NCBI GenBank assembly: GCA_914767715.1
Contig: OU612068.1
Span: 24,490,001 to 24,554,000 of the forward strand
Source of the DNA: Membranipora membranacea
Lineage: Eukaryota; Bryozoa; Gymnolaemata; Cheilostomatida; Membraniporidae
Direction: 5' to 3'
Length of the DNA stretch: 64,000 nucleotides
Positions 38,372 through 50,600 of this stretch are shown here, piece after piece. Each line of letters begins with the position of its first letter. Position 1 is the first letter of the stretch. The position numbers and the translations under genes were made by a program. The notes beneath the pieces are model-generated. The model saw nothing but the letters and a program-made list of their open reading frames with translations, had not been told where the DNA came from and searched no databases.

Positions 38372-39079
38372 ATACCTCTATCCAATCTCAACTTATTAGG
38401 AAATTTTATATCTATCTCAAACAATTACACACTAACTATAATTCTTGAGATGGTATCAGGAACTCACTCTATATTCGTCTGATCAGCCTGAAGTTTATGT
38501 GTCTATCTTCCTTTCCTGATGATTTGACCGGTGGATCAGGAGTAATAATCTGAGGATAGCTTCCTCACTGTTTGTTTTGGATCCTGAAAAAGTCCCCTGT
38601 TGGTGTTACTCCAAACCAACTGCTATGAATTGTTCAGAAGCAATTATTATTGTTGCTATTTCATGGCAATGATACAATTATGGTCATAGTGTTAAGCGTG
38701 ATTATCATTTTTATTATTTATAAATGGTGGACCTGGCATCTGACTTCCACTCCTCAGAATATCTCTTTTTGATTACATGTGTTGCAACATTGCCAAAATT
38801 GATGATCCATGAAAGCTATAAGTAGCAAGATATCTCGATTGGTTTGGATGAAATATTAGAGGCCAATTAGTTATTATTGGTAACCTATAACTGTATCAGC
38901 TGAGATAGGTTTGTCAATATATTGTTTTGATGTTTCTTGCAAGGGAACTAGATATTTACTCTCACATACTATACTCTACCGATGTTATGTTATTTATCTT
39001 TATTTTGATTTGGGGTAAAAAAAATATCTGTTATCTGAATTAAAACAATAACCTTGCCTACTTATTGTGTATATTATAA

Positions 39080-39620
39080 TCTAAGAGAGCTTGATAACAT
39101 CTGGGAAATCGAAGAGAAGAAAGTAATAGAGGGGCCATCGGATACAACAAAGGACAAATACATACAATAGAGTCCACCTTGGGCCTAGTAAGTTTGGATA
39201 GACCAGGCTCCACTCCTGGATATAGAGTTTCGGAGACACTCTTCAAAACCTCTCCTCCGAACTTCGTGCTGGCAACCGAGGAACAAGCCCAGCTTGTTAA
39301 CTGCCTATTAACGTGACATTCTAGCATTAAGACAGCATTGCACATAAAGAGAATGACTCTGTAACTATCTAACTGAGGAACTGATTCCTAATGGGAGGTG
39401 TTAAAACAGGCCGACAGCCAGCGGGTAGCTACCGGTGGAATGCTAAAGTCTTTACTTAGTCTGTGGTTGGAACCAAAGAAGGAGACTGTGCAGAGTCTGG
39501 ACATTTATAAACTGTTGTTGGAGGTCACTCACGGAAGTTGTTTTTAAATGACGATACCGTTCCTGAAGAAGAAGACTTATTGTGGACAGTGGAAGCAGGG
39601 AGAATGAAACATGAGATATA
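39080..39620 (+). pseudogene. Unassigned coding-like remnant
   Basis: One frame reads about 70 codons with protein-like composition, including SLDRPGSTPGYRVSETLF and NFVLATEEQAQLVNCLL, ending at a TGA near 39315. From about 39402 another stretch reads TGGMLKSLLSLWLEPKKETV and LDIYKLLLEVTHG, then meets a stop just after a run of five T. One extra T there would keep it open through VPEEEDLLWTVEAG. I do not recognise the family. It may be a decayed gene, the last exons of an unseen gene or a transposon fragment. The chance-frame explanation is possible but less attractive. Confidence 0.3.
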
Positions 39621-39880
39621 ATACTATAAATATCTTCATGGTTAACTCTTTCCTAGTAACAGGTGTCTGAAACCTCTGTTACCTTTTAAGTTGCAATAAG
39701 ACTCGAACCTGATTTACAACAACCCTCGAATCATCTCAAGCTCATTATGTTAGAACTGATTTATTTAACCTTGAACGAGCTGCTGGTCGACATATATTAA
39801 TCCTTCACTCAATTTTCAAACATGGGTATATGAAGCCATATATAAACAGTACCACTTGTAATACGGTGTATTGGCTCTCA

Positions 39881-39900
39881 GCAATGAACTAGTTCATTGC
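39881..39900. repeat. 20-bp perfect palindrome
   Basis: GCAATGAACTAGTTCATTGC is a perfect palindrome, flanked on both sides by CTCTCA. A looser relative (CAATGAACTAA...TTAGTTCATTG) lies at 40552-40581. Confidence 0.8.
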
Positions 39901-40472
39901 TCTCAGCAATCCGCTTCTATGTTGGGTTATTTAGTTATTCAATTATGATATGTATGTATATTTCACCCTCCATCGGAGAATATAAATTTTGTTATGTCAA
40001 TATGTCAAATCGACTAGTATCACTGCTGCAGTGAAATCAGGGAGGGTCAATCAAATCTGGTCAATTGATAGCAACATTTAAGATTATAAATGTTGTCTGC
40101 TCATGCCAAAACAGAACATATAGGAGTTATCTACTCTATATGTCGTGATAGCCTAAGATACCACATTAGAATATTGTGATAAGAATCCCCCGAACATAGT
40201 TGTAGATTATGGACTAGGCGGGTTATTTGTATTTATTTCCGATTGCAATAATTGGTAAATTTTGCTGCACTCACTATGGTTGGTGGCTTGTGGGAAAAAT
40301 TACAATACAAGAAAAAAGCAAGGAGAGGTAAGGATTAACCTTGTGACCATCATTGGTAGAATTGCTAGACACAGGTACACATGGAAAAAATGAATGGCTA
40401 ATATCACTGTGTGAGCAATGATGTTGATGTAAAGGTGAGAGCAGCGGTAGTACTAGTAGAGTTACTCACTGT

Positions 40473-40506
40473 TAGCCTGTCTTGACAAGCTTGTCAAGAC
40501 AGGCTA
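40473..40506. repeat. 34-bp perfect palindrome
   Basis: TAGCCTGTCTTGACAAG and its exact reverse complement stand back to back with no loop (centre at 40489/40490). It lies about 150 bases from the foldback transposon at 40660. Confidence 0.9.
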
Positions 40507-40659
40507 TAGATAGTAGAGTAGAATCAACTCCTAGTCCTTGGTTGGTAGAATCAATGAACTAAACCTAAGGTTAGTTCATTGGTAGAATCAGTACCAATAA
40601 TTAATTAAAATTTTGTTCACTCAGGCATAACAATCATTGGACTGGTAGTGGGGACTAAG

Positions 40660-41114
40660 CATGGGCCCCTGGGACTTGCATGTCTTTACTTTGCCAATGT
40701 CCACTATCAACCACCCAAAAAACACCAAACAGGGTAAGACACAAATTTTTTTACAACCTTCCTTGAAATCCCTCACACTAACTCACACCTCCTTCCTCTT
40801 TCATTTGCTTCAGGTTTGAAGGTTCTAGCACAAACAGAGCTGAATTTATGGACCAGATGCCTCTACAAAATTCACTTTCAGGTTTTGGTGAATTTTGTAG
40901 AGAGAGGCATCTTTTTTCTGTGGTCCATAAAGTCAGCTCTGTTTTTGCTAGAAACTTCAAACCTGAAGCAAATGAAAGAGGAAGGAGGAGTGAGTTAGTG
41001 TGAGAGATTTCAAGGTGGGTTGTAAAAAATTTTTTTTTTGTGTCTTACCCTGTTTGGTGTTTTTTGGGTGGTTGATAGTGGACATTGGCAAAGTAAAGAC
41101 ATGCAAGTCCCATG
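40660..41114. mobile_element. Foldback non-autonomous DNA transposon with 8-bp target duplication
   Basis: The ends are CATGGGCCCCTGGGACTTG and the inverse, in which a few bases (AGGGGCCC) are missing on the right. Arms of about 210 bp form one long imperfect palindrome, meeting near 40885 at a GATGCCTCTACAAAATTC stem. The element is flanked by GGACTAAG on both sides (40652-40659 and 41115-41122), an 8-bp target-site duplication. Because of the symmetry both strands give near-identical open frames, which are not genes. An 8-bp duplication fits hAT-type or similar transposases acting in trans. Confidence 0.88.
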
Positions 41115-41703
41115 GGACTAAGTACTAAGCTATCTTATATTGTATTGAACCAAGGGGAACTAACTCCTTGATTGAACAAGTTTATTGATTGAACCAAAGA
41201 CCATCATTGGTACACAGGATTGCTCTAAAACCTGCCTCTCTCTCTGGCAATGGTCATGGTATGAATGATTGATTGACCTCCCCCCTCCCACCCTGGTTTG
41301 TTGTTTATCAATCTGAATCTCACAGCAGGTAGGTAGTCCTGACACAGCAAGCACAATGAGGGGTTCAGACCTGTGCATTGGACTAATTATTTGATTTTTT
41401 TTACCCGTCCAATCAAGGAGTTCCTTGGTCCAATTATTGGTACAACGACAGCTTGTCCCAAAAAAACACTACTCTACCGCCTGGTGTATAGTGTGTATCT
41501 AAACAGGGAGAATTCTCTCTGATCTAAAGCAGAAGGACAGTTTGAAACAGTAAATACTAGTGTGGCATCTGGAGGCTCTGCCATATGTATCACAGGCATA
41601 CACAACAAATTGCAATGAATGGCTTTTTAGCAGTGCGAATTTCTCAGATCATCTGAATAACTTAGCATTTCAATGCGGAATCTGAATATTTTTGTAGTTC
41701 ACA

Positions 41704-41770
41704 TACCTTACCCTGTTTGGTGTATTTGATCAATTGATACTGAACATGCTTGCAAGCCCCTGTTGCCTAT
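41704..41770 (-). repeat. Solo arm fragment of the foldback family
   Basis: TACCCTGTTTGGTGTATTTG followed by TTGATACTGAACATGCTTG and AAGCCCCTG matches one arm of the element at 40660 in order, with deletions. No opposite arm is present. Confidence 0.55.
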
Positions 41771-42084
41771 ATAGAGGGTGCTTTGTATTGTATTCAATTC
41801 AACGTTTCATAGTTGGTTTGTACAGGATAGACTGTGAGATAGGTGTATTTCTCTCTCTCCCTATGATAGTGCGGGAGAGCATGTTCTATGCTTATAGTTG
41901 CCAAATTGTCTTGTTGTAAACTTAAGTTATTCAGCTGGTGTTCACCGTTTATTTACCATTAATCTAGATTTTTCTCGCCATGAAAGAACACATGGTTCAT
42001 TTGTAGATAGAACTGGTGTTGCATATTTGGTCCGGAAAAGTTATTCTTATTTTGTGTTTGGAAGATCTGAGACACTGAAAAAAC

Positions 42085-44240
42085 ATGACGGCTGAACAAC
42101 TGGAGTCTAAAGTAAGGGAATGAAACACGAAGGAGTTCATTGAATTAGACAAAACAGTGTGATGAACATTATACAGTTATAAATTCTTATCAATTTTATG
42201 CTGCTTGTATCCAATATGACTGTAAATTTGAAACAGTGCTGGCATGTGCCTTGTGTTTAATCTACATCTATTGCAATGCACATGAAAATTTGGTGCCTCA
42301 TATATCCATTTTGCACAGAAATTTTTACTGAATAATGTTGTTGATGCAAAGTTAAAACTTCAATTTGTGGGGTTGCCTCCGGAAAGTCAATATTTGGTTT
42401 TCATTATTACATCATTGCGTATACTTGATCTCAAAATTTATTGTAGATAGCCAAACTTGCTGCCATGGTGGGTACAGATAAATCCCTTGATGAGTTGGTG
42501 AGTAAAGAAAATAATTTGCCAGGTGTTGAATCTCCTAGCATCGCTCCATTTATTGATGTATACAAACCCTCAGTTTTATTGTGATACTAGAACATTGTAT
42601 ATAATGTATGATATGTGTCTGCATTTATCAGTAATGAAAGCTTTTTATTCTGAATTCTTCTCTAATAACCTTGGTCGTCAGCAATGTAGTACTCGAATAC
42701 CCGAGATCTCAAGGTTGGATGGCCGTATCACCAAATCTAGTTTTCACTGCCTCAATTAATTTACCTCAGCTATTAAAAATATCACAGTTATATCTAGTAA
42801 CTCTATCGATGAGTTACTCCTTGATTCTATCACCTTCAAAATGATCAACTGCATTTTTAAAATGCAATCAATGCTGAGAAAAATTTGTTCTTCAAATTAC
42901 TGTGCAGGGACAAACAAATCTAAATTATCTCAATTTTTATTTCCTTGTACCAGAGAAGGTTGTACCTCTCATAAGTTAGGTGTCCACATCCATGGAAACG
43001 ATATAGCATGCAACACTCTAGGATAGGATGTCAACAGGTTGAGTGTGATGATATCTTGTGAGGTTATTTCGAAAAACAATTCTCAAACTTACTTATAATC
43101 ATCGAGTATTTTAGGCTGATGCATTTGCATGCATTATTATTGATACTCTCTGTAGAAGGCGGAGAGTGACCTGTTAGAATTAGAGATTGTACAGAGGCAG
43201 GTTGATACAGAGAGGGCCACACAGATACTGCATGCTCTGGAGAAGGTAACCGCTGCTACTGGGGCCAGCTTGAAGGACAGGAGATCTATCGAGGGGGAAT
43301 CAGGGTATGTTGTGCAGTTTTAATTCCTGCGGACTAAGAATAATAATAATGATGAGTTTATTTATATACCGCCACAATGGTAGCTTTTAAGCGGTTTTCC
43401 ACTACATCATTACCGCCTGGCCACTGGGTCATAGCACTCCATAACCAACCCTGAACAACGAGAGAATAGAGCCTTACATTGTTGAAGAGACACCCGTGTG
43501 ATGCTGCATTAGATATTATAAAATGAAAGACAACCATCCCTTTCTGGGCACTGCATTTGAGCCTATATATTGAGTTCATTTCAGAAATTAATTCACCTGC
43601 ATTTTAATTTTGTAGAAGTTTACAACAGTTTATTAAGCTTTTCTCCTATCTCAGTCATATAAAGCTTCAGTCATTTAACCCGACATCTGGAAAGTTGGTC
43701 CTGGAGTTCCTGTCCACTTCTACCAGAAAGTGCACTTCAGTCGAGCTTAAACTCAAGGCATATAAACCAAAAGCTGATAGCTATATCATTGTAAAAGTTA
43801 TGGTGAGTAAAAGAGAAATCCGTATTTATTAGCCAGCTAAAGGTATGTGATCTTTTCCCATGAAGGGTTCTGTCTAATTCCATAAATCGGTTCAAGTCTG
43901 GCATATAACATTTACGGAATGACAATCGCAGTCAGTCATCATGGTTAGCATCACCACCAAATGTAACAAAAAAAGAGATATGGCTACAGGCATATCTTCG
44001 TATATACCCATGTCAGGTTTTATCCAGTTAAACTTCATTCTGAGGCATTCCCTCCTACTGATAAACCTACAGAACCATTTCTATGCTAAATACAATTGTA
44101 TCTGTTTCTGTTTTTTGTAGTCAAAGCATCCGAGAATGAATGAGGAGCTGAAACATAATAATCTAATTAGAGACTTGATTGGAGATTCAGATTTGAGTAA
44201 ACTTTGCCATCATATACAGTGTATAGTAGACAGCATGTAA
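42085..44240 (+). CDS. Small coiled-coil protein with RWD-like C-terminal domain, possibly kinetochore-related
   Basis: Exons 42085-42111, 42447-42497, 43156-43304, 43616-43802 and 44121-44240 join in phase to 177 aa. Residues 1-70 are helical and charged (LLELEIVQRQVDTERATQIL), fitting a coiled coil. After a short linker, residues 78-177 alternate strand-like segments (KLQSFNPTSGKLVLEFLS, SVELKLKAYK, DSYIIVKVM) and end in helices (ELKHNNLIRDLIG, LSKLCHHIQCIV). This coiled-coil plus beta-then-alpha layout resembles RWD-domain kinetochore proteins such as Spc24, Spc25 or CENP-O/P, but I cannot assign a family. The gene lacks a long 5' part and converges on FBXL4. Splice phases make it a real gene; the function is a guess. 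Confidence 0.6.
43322..43600. repeat. Possible MITE or SINE remnant in the RWD-like gene intron
   Basis: AATAATAATAATGATGAGTT and then TATTTATATACCGCC recall ends common in invertebrate short transposons (from memory). The segment, in intron 3 (43305-43615), has higher GC than its flanks. No inverted ends or target duplication were established. Confidence 0.3.
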
Positions 44241-45184
44241 ATAATATAATCCTTCTTTATTTTTTAGGCTTATTCTGTATTTTATATTTCTTTGTTGAAT
44301 GAATGATAGCAAAGACAATGTGCTGTTATGGTTTTCTTTGCATACCGCACAAAATAGTCGCCAAAATCGTTCAGAATTAATTGCACTCAGAATACAACCA
44401 TTACAGGTTGTGTTCATTTGACCAACTTTGCCTATTGAGTTTTGAGCACATTTCAAACCAGATAATGCTTTCAGTTAATACTCGGTTTATCACAGAACTA
44501 CCATTAACAAGTCACATGGCACTGAGGGTGGCTCTTATACAGAGTCTTTAACGTTTATCATCAAATATACAACAATCTATTTTACTAGAAACTAAATTAT
44601 ATCGAACAATCAATCATAAGTAAACAGATATTTGGCATAAAAATGGCCTGTAACTGCAACAAACTGAACTGAACAAAATTCTCGGAAATAAAAAATCAAT
44701 GGTTGGTGACAAACATGTTGAAAATTAAAAATTAACAATATATATATTCATTTAAAAAAATAAAAGTTTTGAAAACAGCAAACATTTTTCAAGATAGAGA
44801 ACCAATATAATTGACTGGCTTTTATCACTACAAATCTCATAGTACAAGACACCCATTATTAAAAATGTGAATATACTACGTTAAACCATCGACATGGGCG
44901 TATCAGTATACTGAAACAGCATGAGGTAAATTTTGTAAAATTGAAGTGACTGGTTAACAATTAAAATCATTTTGCATATTGATTTATGGTATGATGTCCC
45001 AAAAAGATGAACTCAATCAAATTGCATATAAAAGATAGACATACAATAATCACAGGGCAGATTAATAAACAGCTACTAAACACAGCGCATGACTATTCTG
45101 TTGTTGCATTTAGGGGACCAATGTATTCCCAAATGACTTTGGCTCGCTTGTGATAATCACTGAGTTGGTTGATTGAACTGATTG
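44241..45184. other. 3' flank shared by convergent genes; left part of a segmental duplication
   Basis: This gap holds the 3' untranslated region of FBXL4 and probably that of the RWD-like gene. From about 44464 rightward the sequence is repeated at 60354, which marks the left edge of the duplicated block. Nothing else is recognised. Confidence 0.6.
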
Positions 45185-47640
45185 TTACATGTAACTTCGC
45201 TTTACAGCACATTTAGGAAAATCACGAACCAACTCCTGATGAATTTCCACGGTGATTCTCCCACAGAAGCTTACGTCACAGAATTTCATATTCTTACAAT
45301 GCTGCAGAATCTCGCGGACCCCAGATTCTGATATTGAGTTGCTTCCTAGTAAGTCGAGTTGCTCCAGTTGAGGACAATGCTTGGCTAAAAGCTCGAGCTC
45401 GATATCGGTGATATGACGGTTAGCTGTGAAAAAGATTTTCTTGAGACGAGGGCTGTTCTCTATGAGCTCTAGCAGTGCCTCCCCCTCACGCGAGGAATGT
45501 ACACGCAAACACCATCCTGCTCAAAAGAAAGCAGTGTGTAAGGTCTTGTTGGCAAAATGAGAAATAATAATTTGGTTTAATTGGTGTGTGTGTCTCGAAA
45601 CTGGATAATCCTCTTGTTCACACCCTGTACATTTTTATAGGCATATCAGGAAATACTTTTATTTGAGCTGTTCGCTATAGATAAAAAATGGTGCTCCATT
45701 AAAATACAAATTTGACTTTAAGGTCAAGGTGGTTTGGGTTCAGGTAAGCACTACATCTTTGTTCAATTTCCTGACATTTGTGATCGCCTTGGATGATTAA
45801 ATGAAGGTAAGCTGCTCACCTATGTCTAAGGATGTCAGATTCTTCAGATTGTTAACCATATACTGGATGCCCTCATTATTCAGTGTCTTTGCCCTCCATA
45901 AATCTAGTCCTCTTAAATCAGCACAATTTCTGCTCAACTCACCCACAACCTACAGTTGATATATAAGGATAAATCCCACACTGCTCTGATCGGGATGGTA
46001 GTGTGTACCCTGAATGGTGGGCTCCGCCAGCGGACCATTATTGGCCCCGTGGGAGCATATTGATCATCGGCATTGTAAATGTAGATCAAACGTATTCTCT
46101 TCGTATAAAGAAACAAAAACAAAGTTCTGGAAGTGAAACTGGAACAAGTCAATGTGTTGGCTGTGATTGGCTGATCGTCAGATCAGAGCCAACACATTGG
46201 CTAAGCTGGACTATGTAAATCAAGTTATATGCATCAACAACTTTGATCGCAACGTAGTGAACATGTCTTGCTGTTGACCAGGACAATAAGAAAAATCACT
46301 TCACTATAGTTGTGATCATCAGTAACTTGAATGCGCTATAAACAAACTTGTTAATTTCTTCAGAAGCTCTGCGAGTATAAAATTCTACAGAAGCAACTGG
46401 AAAATGTTGCATGTACACATTTTGTCACCAGAACAGAGGACAACAGAGGGTTGGCACTAATGCTATAAATGGCAGATCTATATTCCAGAATTAACCTCAT
46501 TATAGTTTGATATCTTCTGGCAGGAGCCGAGGTTCAGGTACTGCAGTTTACTGCATGTTCTTGCTATAGCAAACACACAGTGATCATCGACAGCTGTTGT
46601 GAACAAATTCAACCTAGAAAAGACAATTCACAATGTTATAAGGAGCATGTTATCAGATATAAAGAAGTAAGTCTCTTCTTAGTCAAGCATATACTTTTTT
46701 GTACCACTACCAGAACTAATGGTGCAAGGCAACCTTGAGGATTCGTCACGAATCCGAATATAGTGACTCAGTTGTTTACAGCTTGTTGATTGAAGTAAAT
46801 AAGATAACTAGCACTCTTCTAATAAGGAACAAGTTGTCTTATTAGCATAAGGGCTACATATAATACTAAAAGGGGGCACAACTACCTAATCAAATATAGT
46901 ATTGTAGTGTGACATGACAATTATGATGAATAATTATCTCGATTATAACTCTTACCATCTGAGCTCGGTGAGGAAAGAAATGGTCTGTAGAGATTTAACA
47001 CTCAGATACTCATAAGTTGAGGAGACATCTAAGTGCTGAAGATTGAGACAGCGTCGAGCAATCTGTGTGAACGCATCATCGGTCAGCGGGCAACAAGATA
47101 GCTCGAGACGAGTAAGAGTGGGTACGCCTACCAGCTCAATGATACTTGAGCTGTTCAACATGTCGCTGTGAGTTCCACACCAAGATAGATTGAGGGACTG
47201 AATTTTGGCGGACTTCTTTACAAAGCCTTTGATGGAGTCGGTGTTCTGTATGAACCAGTAGGGTTGTAGATTGAGGTGTTGATGCTGAGGTAGTAAAGGG
47301 CTGTAACAGTACTCTCTGAGCAGACGAGACACACAGGCCATCCTGGACAGGTCTTCTAAAGTGAGGTAAGCCAACAGGTACAATGTTATTTCACCGGGTA
47401 ATAGGTCAAAGTGACCATTGCCTTGACTAGTAGAATCGGGAATGTTGGTTCTCTCGCCGGGTTTCAGACTTAGTCCACCCATCCGTTTTGTTACATCTGA
47501 CTGCAATCCGTCAACATCTACACTGGTGTCCCTGTAAGCAAGGAACCAGATTAAAAAATTTGTGAGTTAAGAGAAAAGTGGATTCATTTGGAACGGATAT
47601 CTACTAGGTTGCACGTTGTCAAAACGTCCTTTAACTAGTT
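44464..47640. repeat. Segmental duplication, copy 1 (FBXL4 3' half)
   Basis: This block matches 60354-64000 in the same orientation, over coding exons, introns and 3' flank. Exons are very similar, while introns carry small insertions and deletions. The match starts abruptly at the AATG(C/T)TTTCAG boundary on the left. On the right it continues to the end of the window. Confidence 0.92.
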
Positions 47641-50600
47641 TACATTGACTTCTCCACATCAAATTGTTTTAATTCAGGTTTCATCAGCAAATAAAACATT
47701 TTCTCATTGCCCAAAAGATTCCAAAGTGTCTACTCGCTACACAGCGGACCTGGCAGTTCCCATATCTCCATTTTCCCACAGCACAGCTGCCAGCAAATCC
47801 TAAACAGAGTTGCAGTCCGACCAGCAGTATTGAAAGAGCCAACTGTGATAAAAGCCTGTACTCCATGAATGCACGCTTTGGTTTGAAGCTTGTAAAAGCA
47901 CACGAAGCAATGGGATTTTTTGGGTTTCTATCCATTGTAACACCTAATAGTCAAAGAACGTAATGGGACATACCCGACTAGCTCCACAGCGTCTAGCTCT
48001 GTATAATACTCCAAGTTATCATGTCTAAACTCTAATCGGATGACTTGAGTAGGAAAAGGTGGTCTTCGCAAGTATGGGGTGAAAATTCTTGATTCTTTTT
48101 CAGCCCTACTAGGTCTACCCCCATCCATCTCCCACATAGTAAACCTAAAAGAAAACAAAAATACTGAGGCACCATGTACATTTATGTCAGGTACATATTC
48201 TCATTTTCGTAATTTCTCCATGTCAAAGTTGAGTCAGTATCGCTTAAACTGATTTATTCCTTCAAAAAGTCACAAAAAATTGGCCAGATGTTGTGAATGT
48301 GAATGTTGTGAACCCATATCCCATTGCAAAGTTAGGAATCCAGCTGTGATTCCAGTGGTTATTCAATTAGAATGACAGATGGTTTTTTGAACCGGGATTA
48401 TTGCAATCATTGTTCAAAATACTGCTTTTTTAAGAAAACACTGAGAACAAATATGTTTCCATCAAGCCATTAGTGATAATGAGATCTCTTGCAGGTTTCA
48501 CTCACTCGACAAAGAGCAATCTGATTGTGATTTTGGCAATTTTTAATAGACAGACCCTACAACTAATGTTTGGAATTCAGCATACACCCCACAATAGCAA
48601 AAAAAGTCAAGTTCATTGATAGAAACTACATTCTTTTGGTGACAATAACACAAGATTACTTTCACTTGCGCAAGGTCAAAATGTCTTTGCACCAAATTCA
48701 TTCAACCATCGCTGGATGTAAATTGAGCCTAGTCCTAAAACAAGACATGCTTTTGACGGCGTTGATCGTACAAACAAACCAATTGGAGCCCTTCTGTTGG
48801 ACGCTTTGATCGAGAGCCAAAATTCGGACCACTGCTCCTGGATTGTATGTCTCGTATATATTGACATTTGTAATGTAGACTTTCTCGTCATAAATAAGCT
48901 CAATGAAATCATCGCTGACGAAGTATTTGTCACTTTGATTGACAAGAGGTGCAGGTACTCCTGGTGCTATCTTCCACCATTTGTCTGGAAATAAAAATTT
49001 GATAAGACAATCGGCATCCCAACAAAAGAACGCGGATGTTTATTTTGTGTTTTGTTGGTTGTATATAAATCAAGCTGTTTGATTTGTTGTTGGAGCGTGT
49101 ACATTTATTATGTGACCATTGTGTCAATGACTTATAAATGACTATTAGAAACCGTATATCAACTGTATATCAACTGTACATCAACTGATTATAATTGTGA
49201 TGCCGTGCCTATTAATACTATCGGCAGCATGCTAAATGAGCACGTGACTTAATTAGTGGTCACTGCACATGAGGACACAACAGCGGAGTTGGACATCAAC
49301 AAATATAATATATAAGTGCGGCTTTCTATCATAAGTAGACTATGGCTTTCTGAAGAATATGCTGTTATTTTGGTTTTGGAGAAGGTGATCTTTCTAAAAA
49401 GCAAACGCTACCCTCTACTAGAATGAGTCAGGCCAATTGAGATACGATTTTTATTGTAGCATTTTACCAATTTTCATCAACAGTTCGATTTCATAATGAG
49501 TGAATGTATGCTGGGACCATATTTAAATCACCTAACCATAGAAAAAGTCCTGTTAAATAGATGAAAGTAAAACAGAAAACTGGACATTGTTCGATAATTG
49601 CTGTGATTGTACCATGCCATTGTCAAGTAGTGTATGTCTGTTATAGATAAGCACTGATAACAGTCAGCTTACTATACTACATATCCGAAGTGATGACTGT
49701 AACCACTACATGAATCTAGCCAATAAAGCAGGCAGATAAGAGAAATTTTAGTTCTCACCATATGTACGCATAACACAAGCCTCAGTAAAGTCACCGTATG
49801 CTGGATAATTATGGGGTTTTCGAAGAACATTCGAAACCACATAAGCTACCGAGTTACTGCTGCCATACTGAGAGCTAAATCCTCCAAGCTTTGTTGCGAA
49901 CTGACTCAACATTCTGACTAACCTGGATATCAAAAGAATAGTTTTGAATCATATCACAACATTTTATTCAGGTATTTGAGCTGCGAGGATTTTTTGGTAA
50001 TTTTTGGAGTTGAGATTAAAGCTTCTGACAATCCTATCACCTGTCTTTATAGGCAGGCTAGATGCTATATTAGTATACAATGATGTTATCGACTAGTCCA
50101 AGTATGAGAGCTCGACTTCCCCACTGTGGATGGTGACAGAACTTGTCCAACAATAACGCTGAACTCCATTATTTTATAATTCGCTTTTTCAAAGCATAAA
50201 TGAGTCATTACTGAACCATTGCATATATCATAGAGGCCGTACTCATAATACAAATAAATGGAGAGATCTTCCTAAAGGTCTATTAGGCTAAATTAAAATC
50301 TCATGTTACTATTTTCAATTAGAGAGGGTGCTTCATCAAAACCCTCACAGTGAGTTGTCTTGCCTAGGCTTTTGGCATACCAAGCCCGAAGAAAAGTAGA
50401 TCATGCAACCAACCTGGATGCTTACTAGGAACAATGAGATGGATTCATTGCCAGTACTATCTGCAGGAGGCTTTCATTAATAATCATTCAGCTAGCTGAG
50501 CTGAGTAAAAATTGCTACAGTAGTAGCTAGTTGACCAGTGTTGTTTTTCCCATCTGGACTACTCAGCTACTTCCTCATTCACAGTTTCTTGAGTTCACAC

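Larger units (their letters stand above)
38372..42084. other. Intergenic region between eIF4E and the RWD-like gene
   Basis: No intact gene is recognised. The region contains a coding-like remnant (39080-39620), palindromes at 39881 and 40473, a foldback transposon (40660-41114), a solo arm of the same family (about 41704-41770) and several CAAGGAGT-type mini-palindromes near 41145-41190 and 41411-41442. Confidence 0.55.

Noticed and set aside
39058-39345. 95-codon frame on the minus strand
   Set aside because: It overlaps the plus-strand coding-like remnant, which has the more protein-like composition, and no homology was recognised.
40778-40998. Nearly identical open frames on both strands
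   Set aside because: They are a product of the palindromic arms of the foldback transposon, as are the similar frames at 51486-51804.
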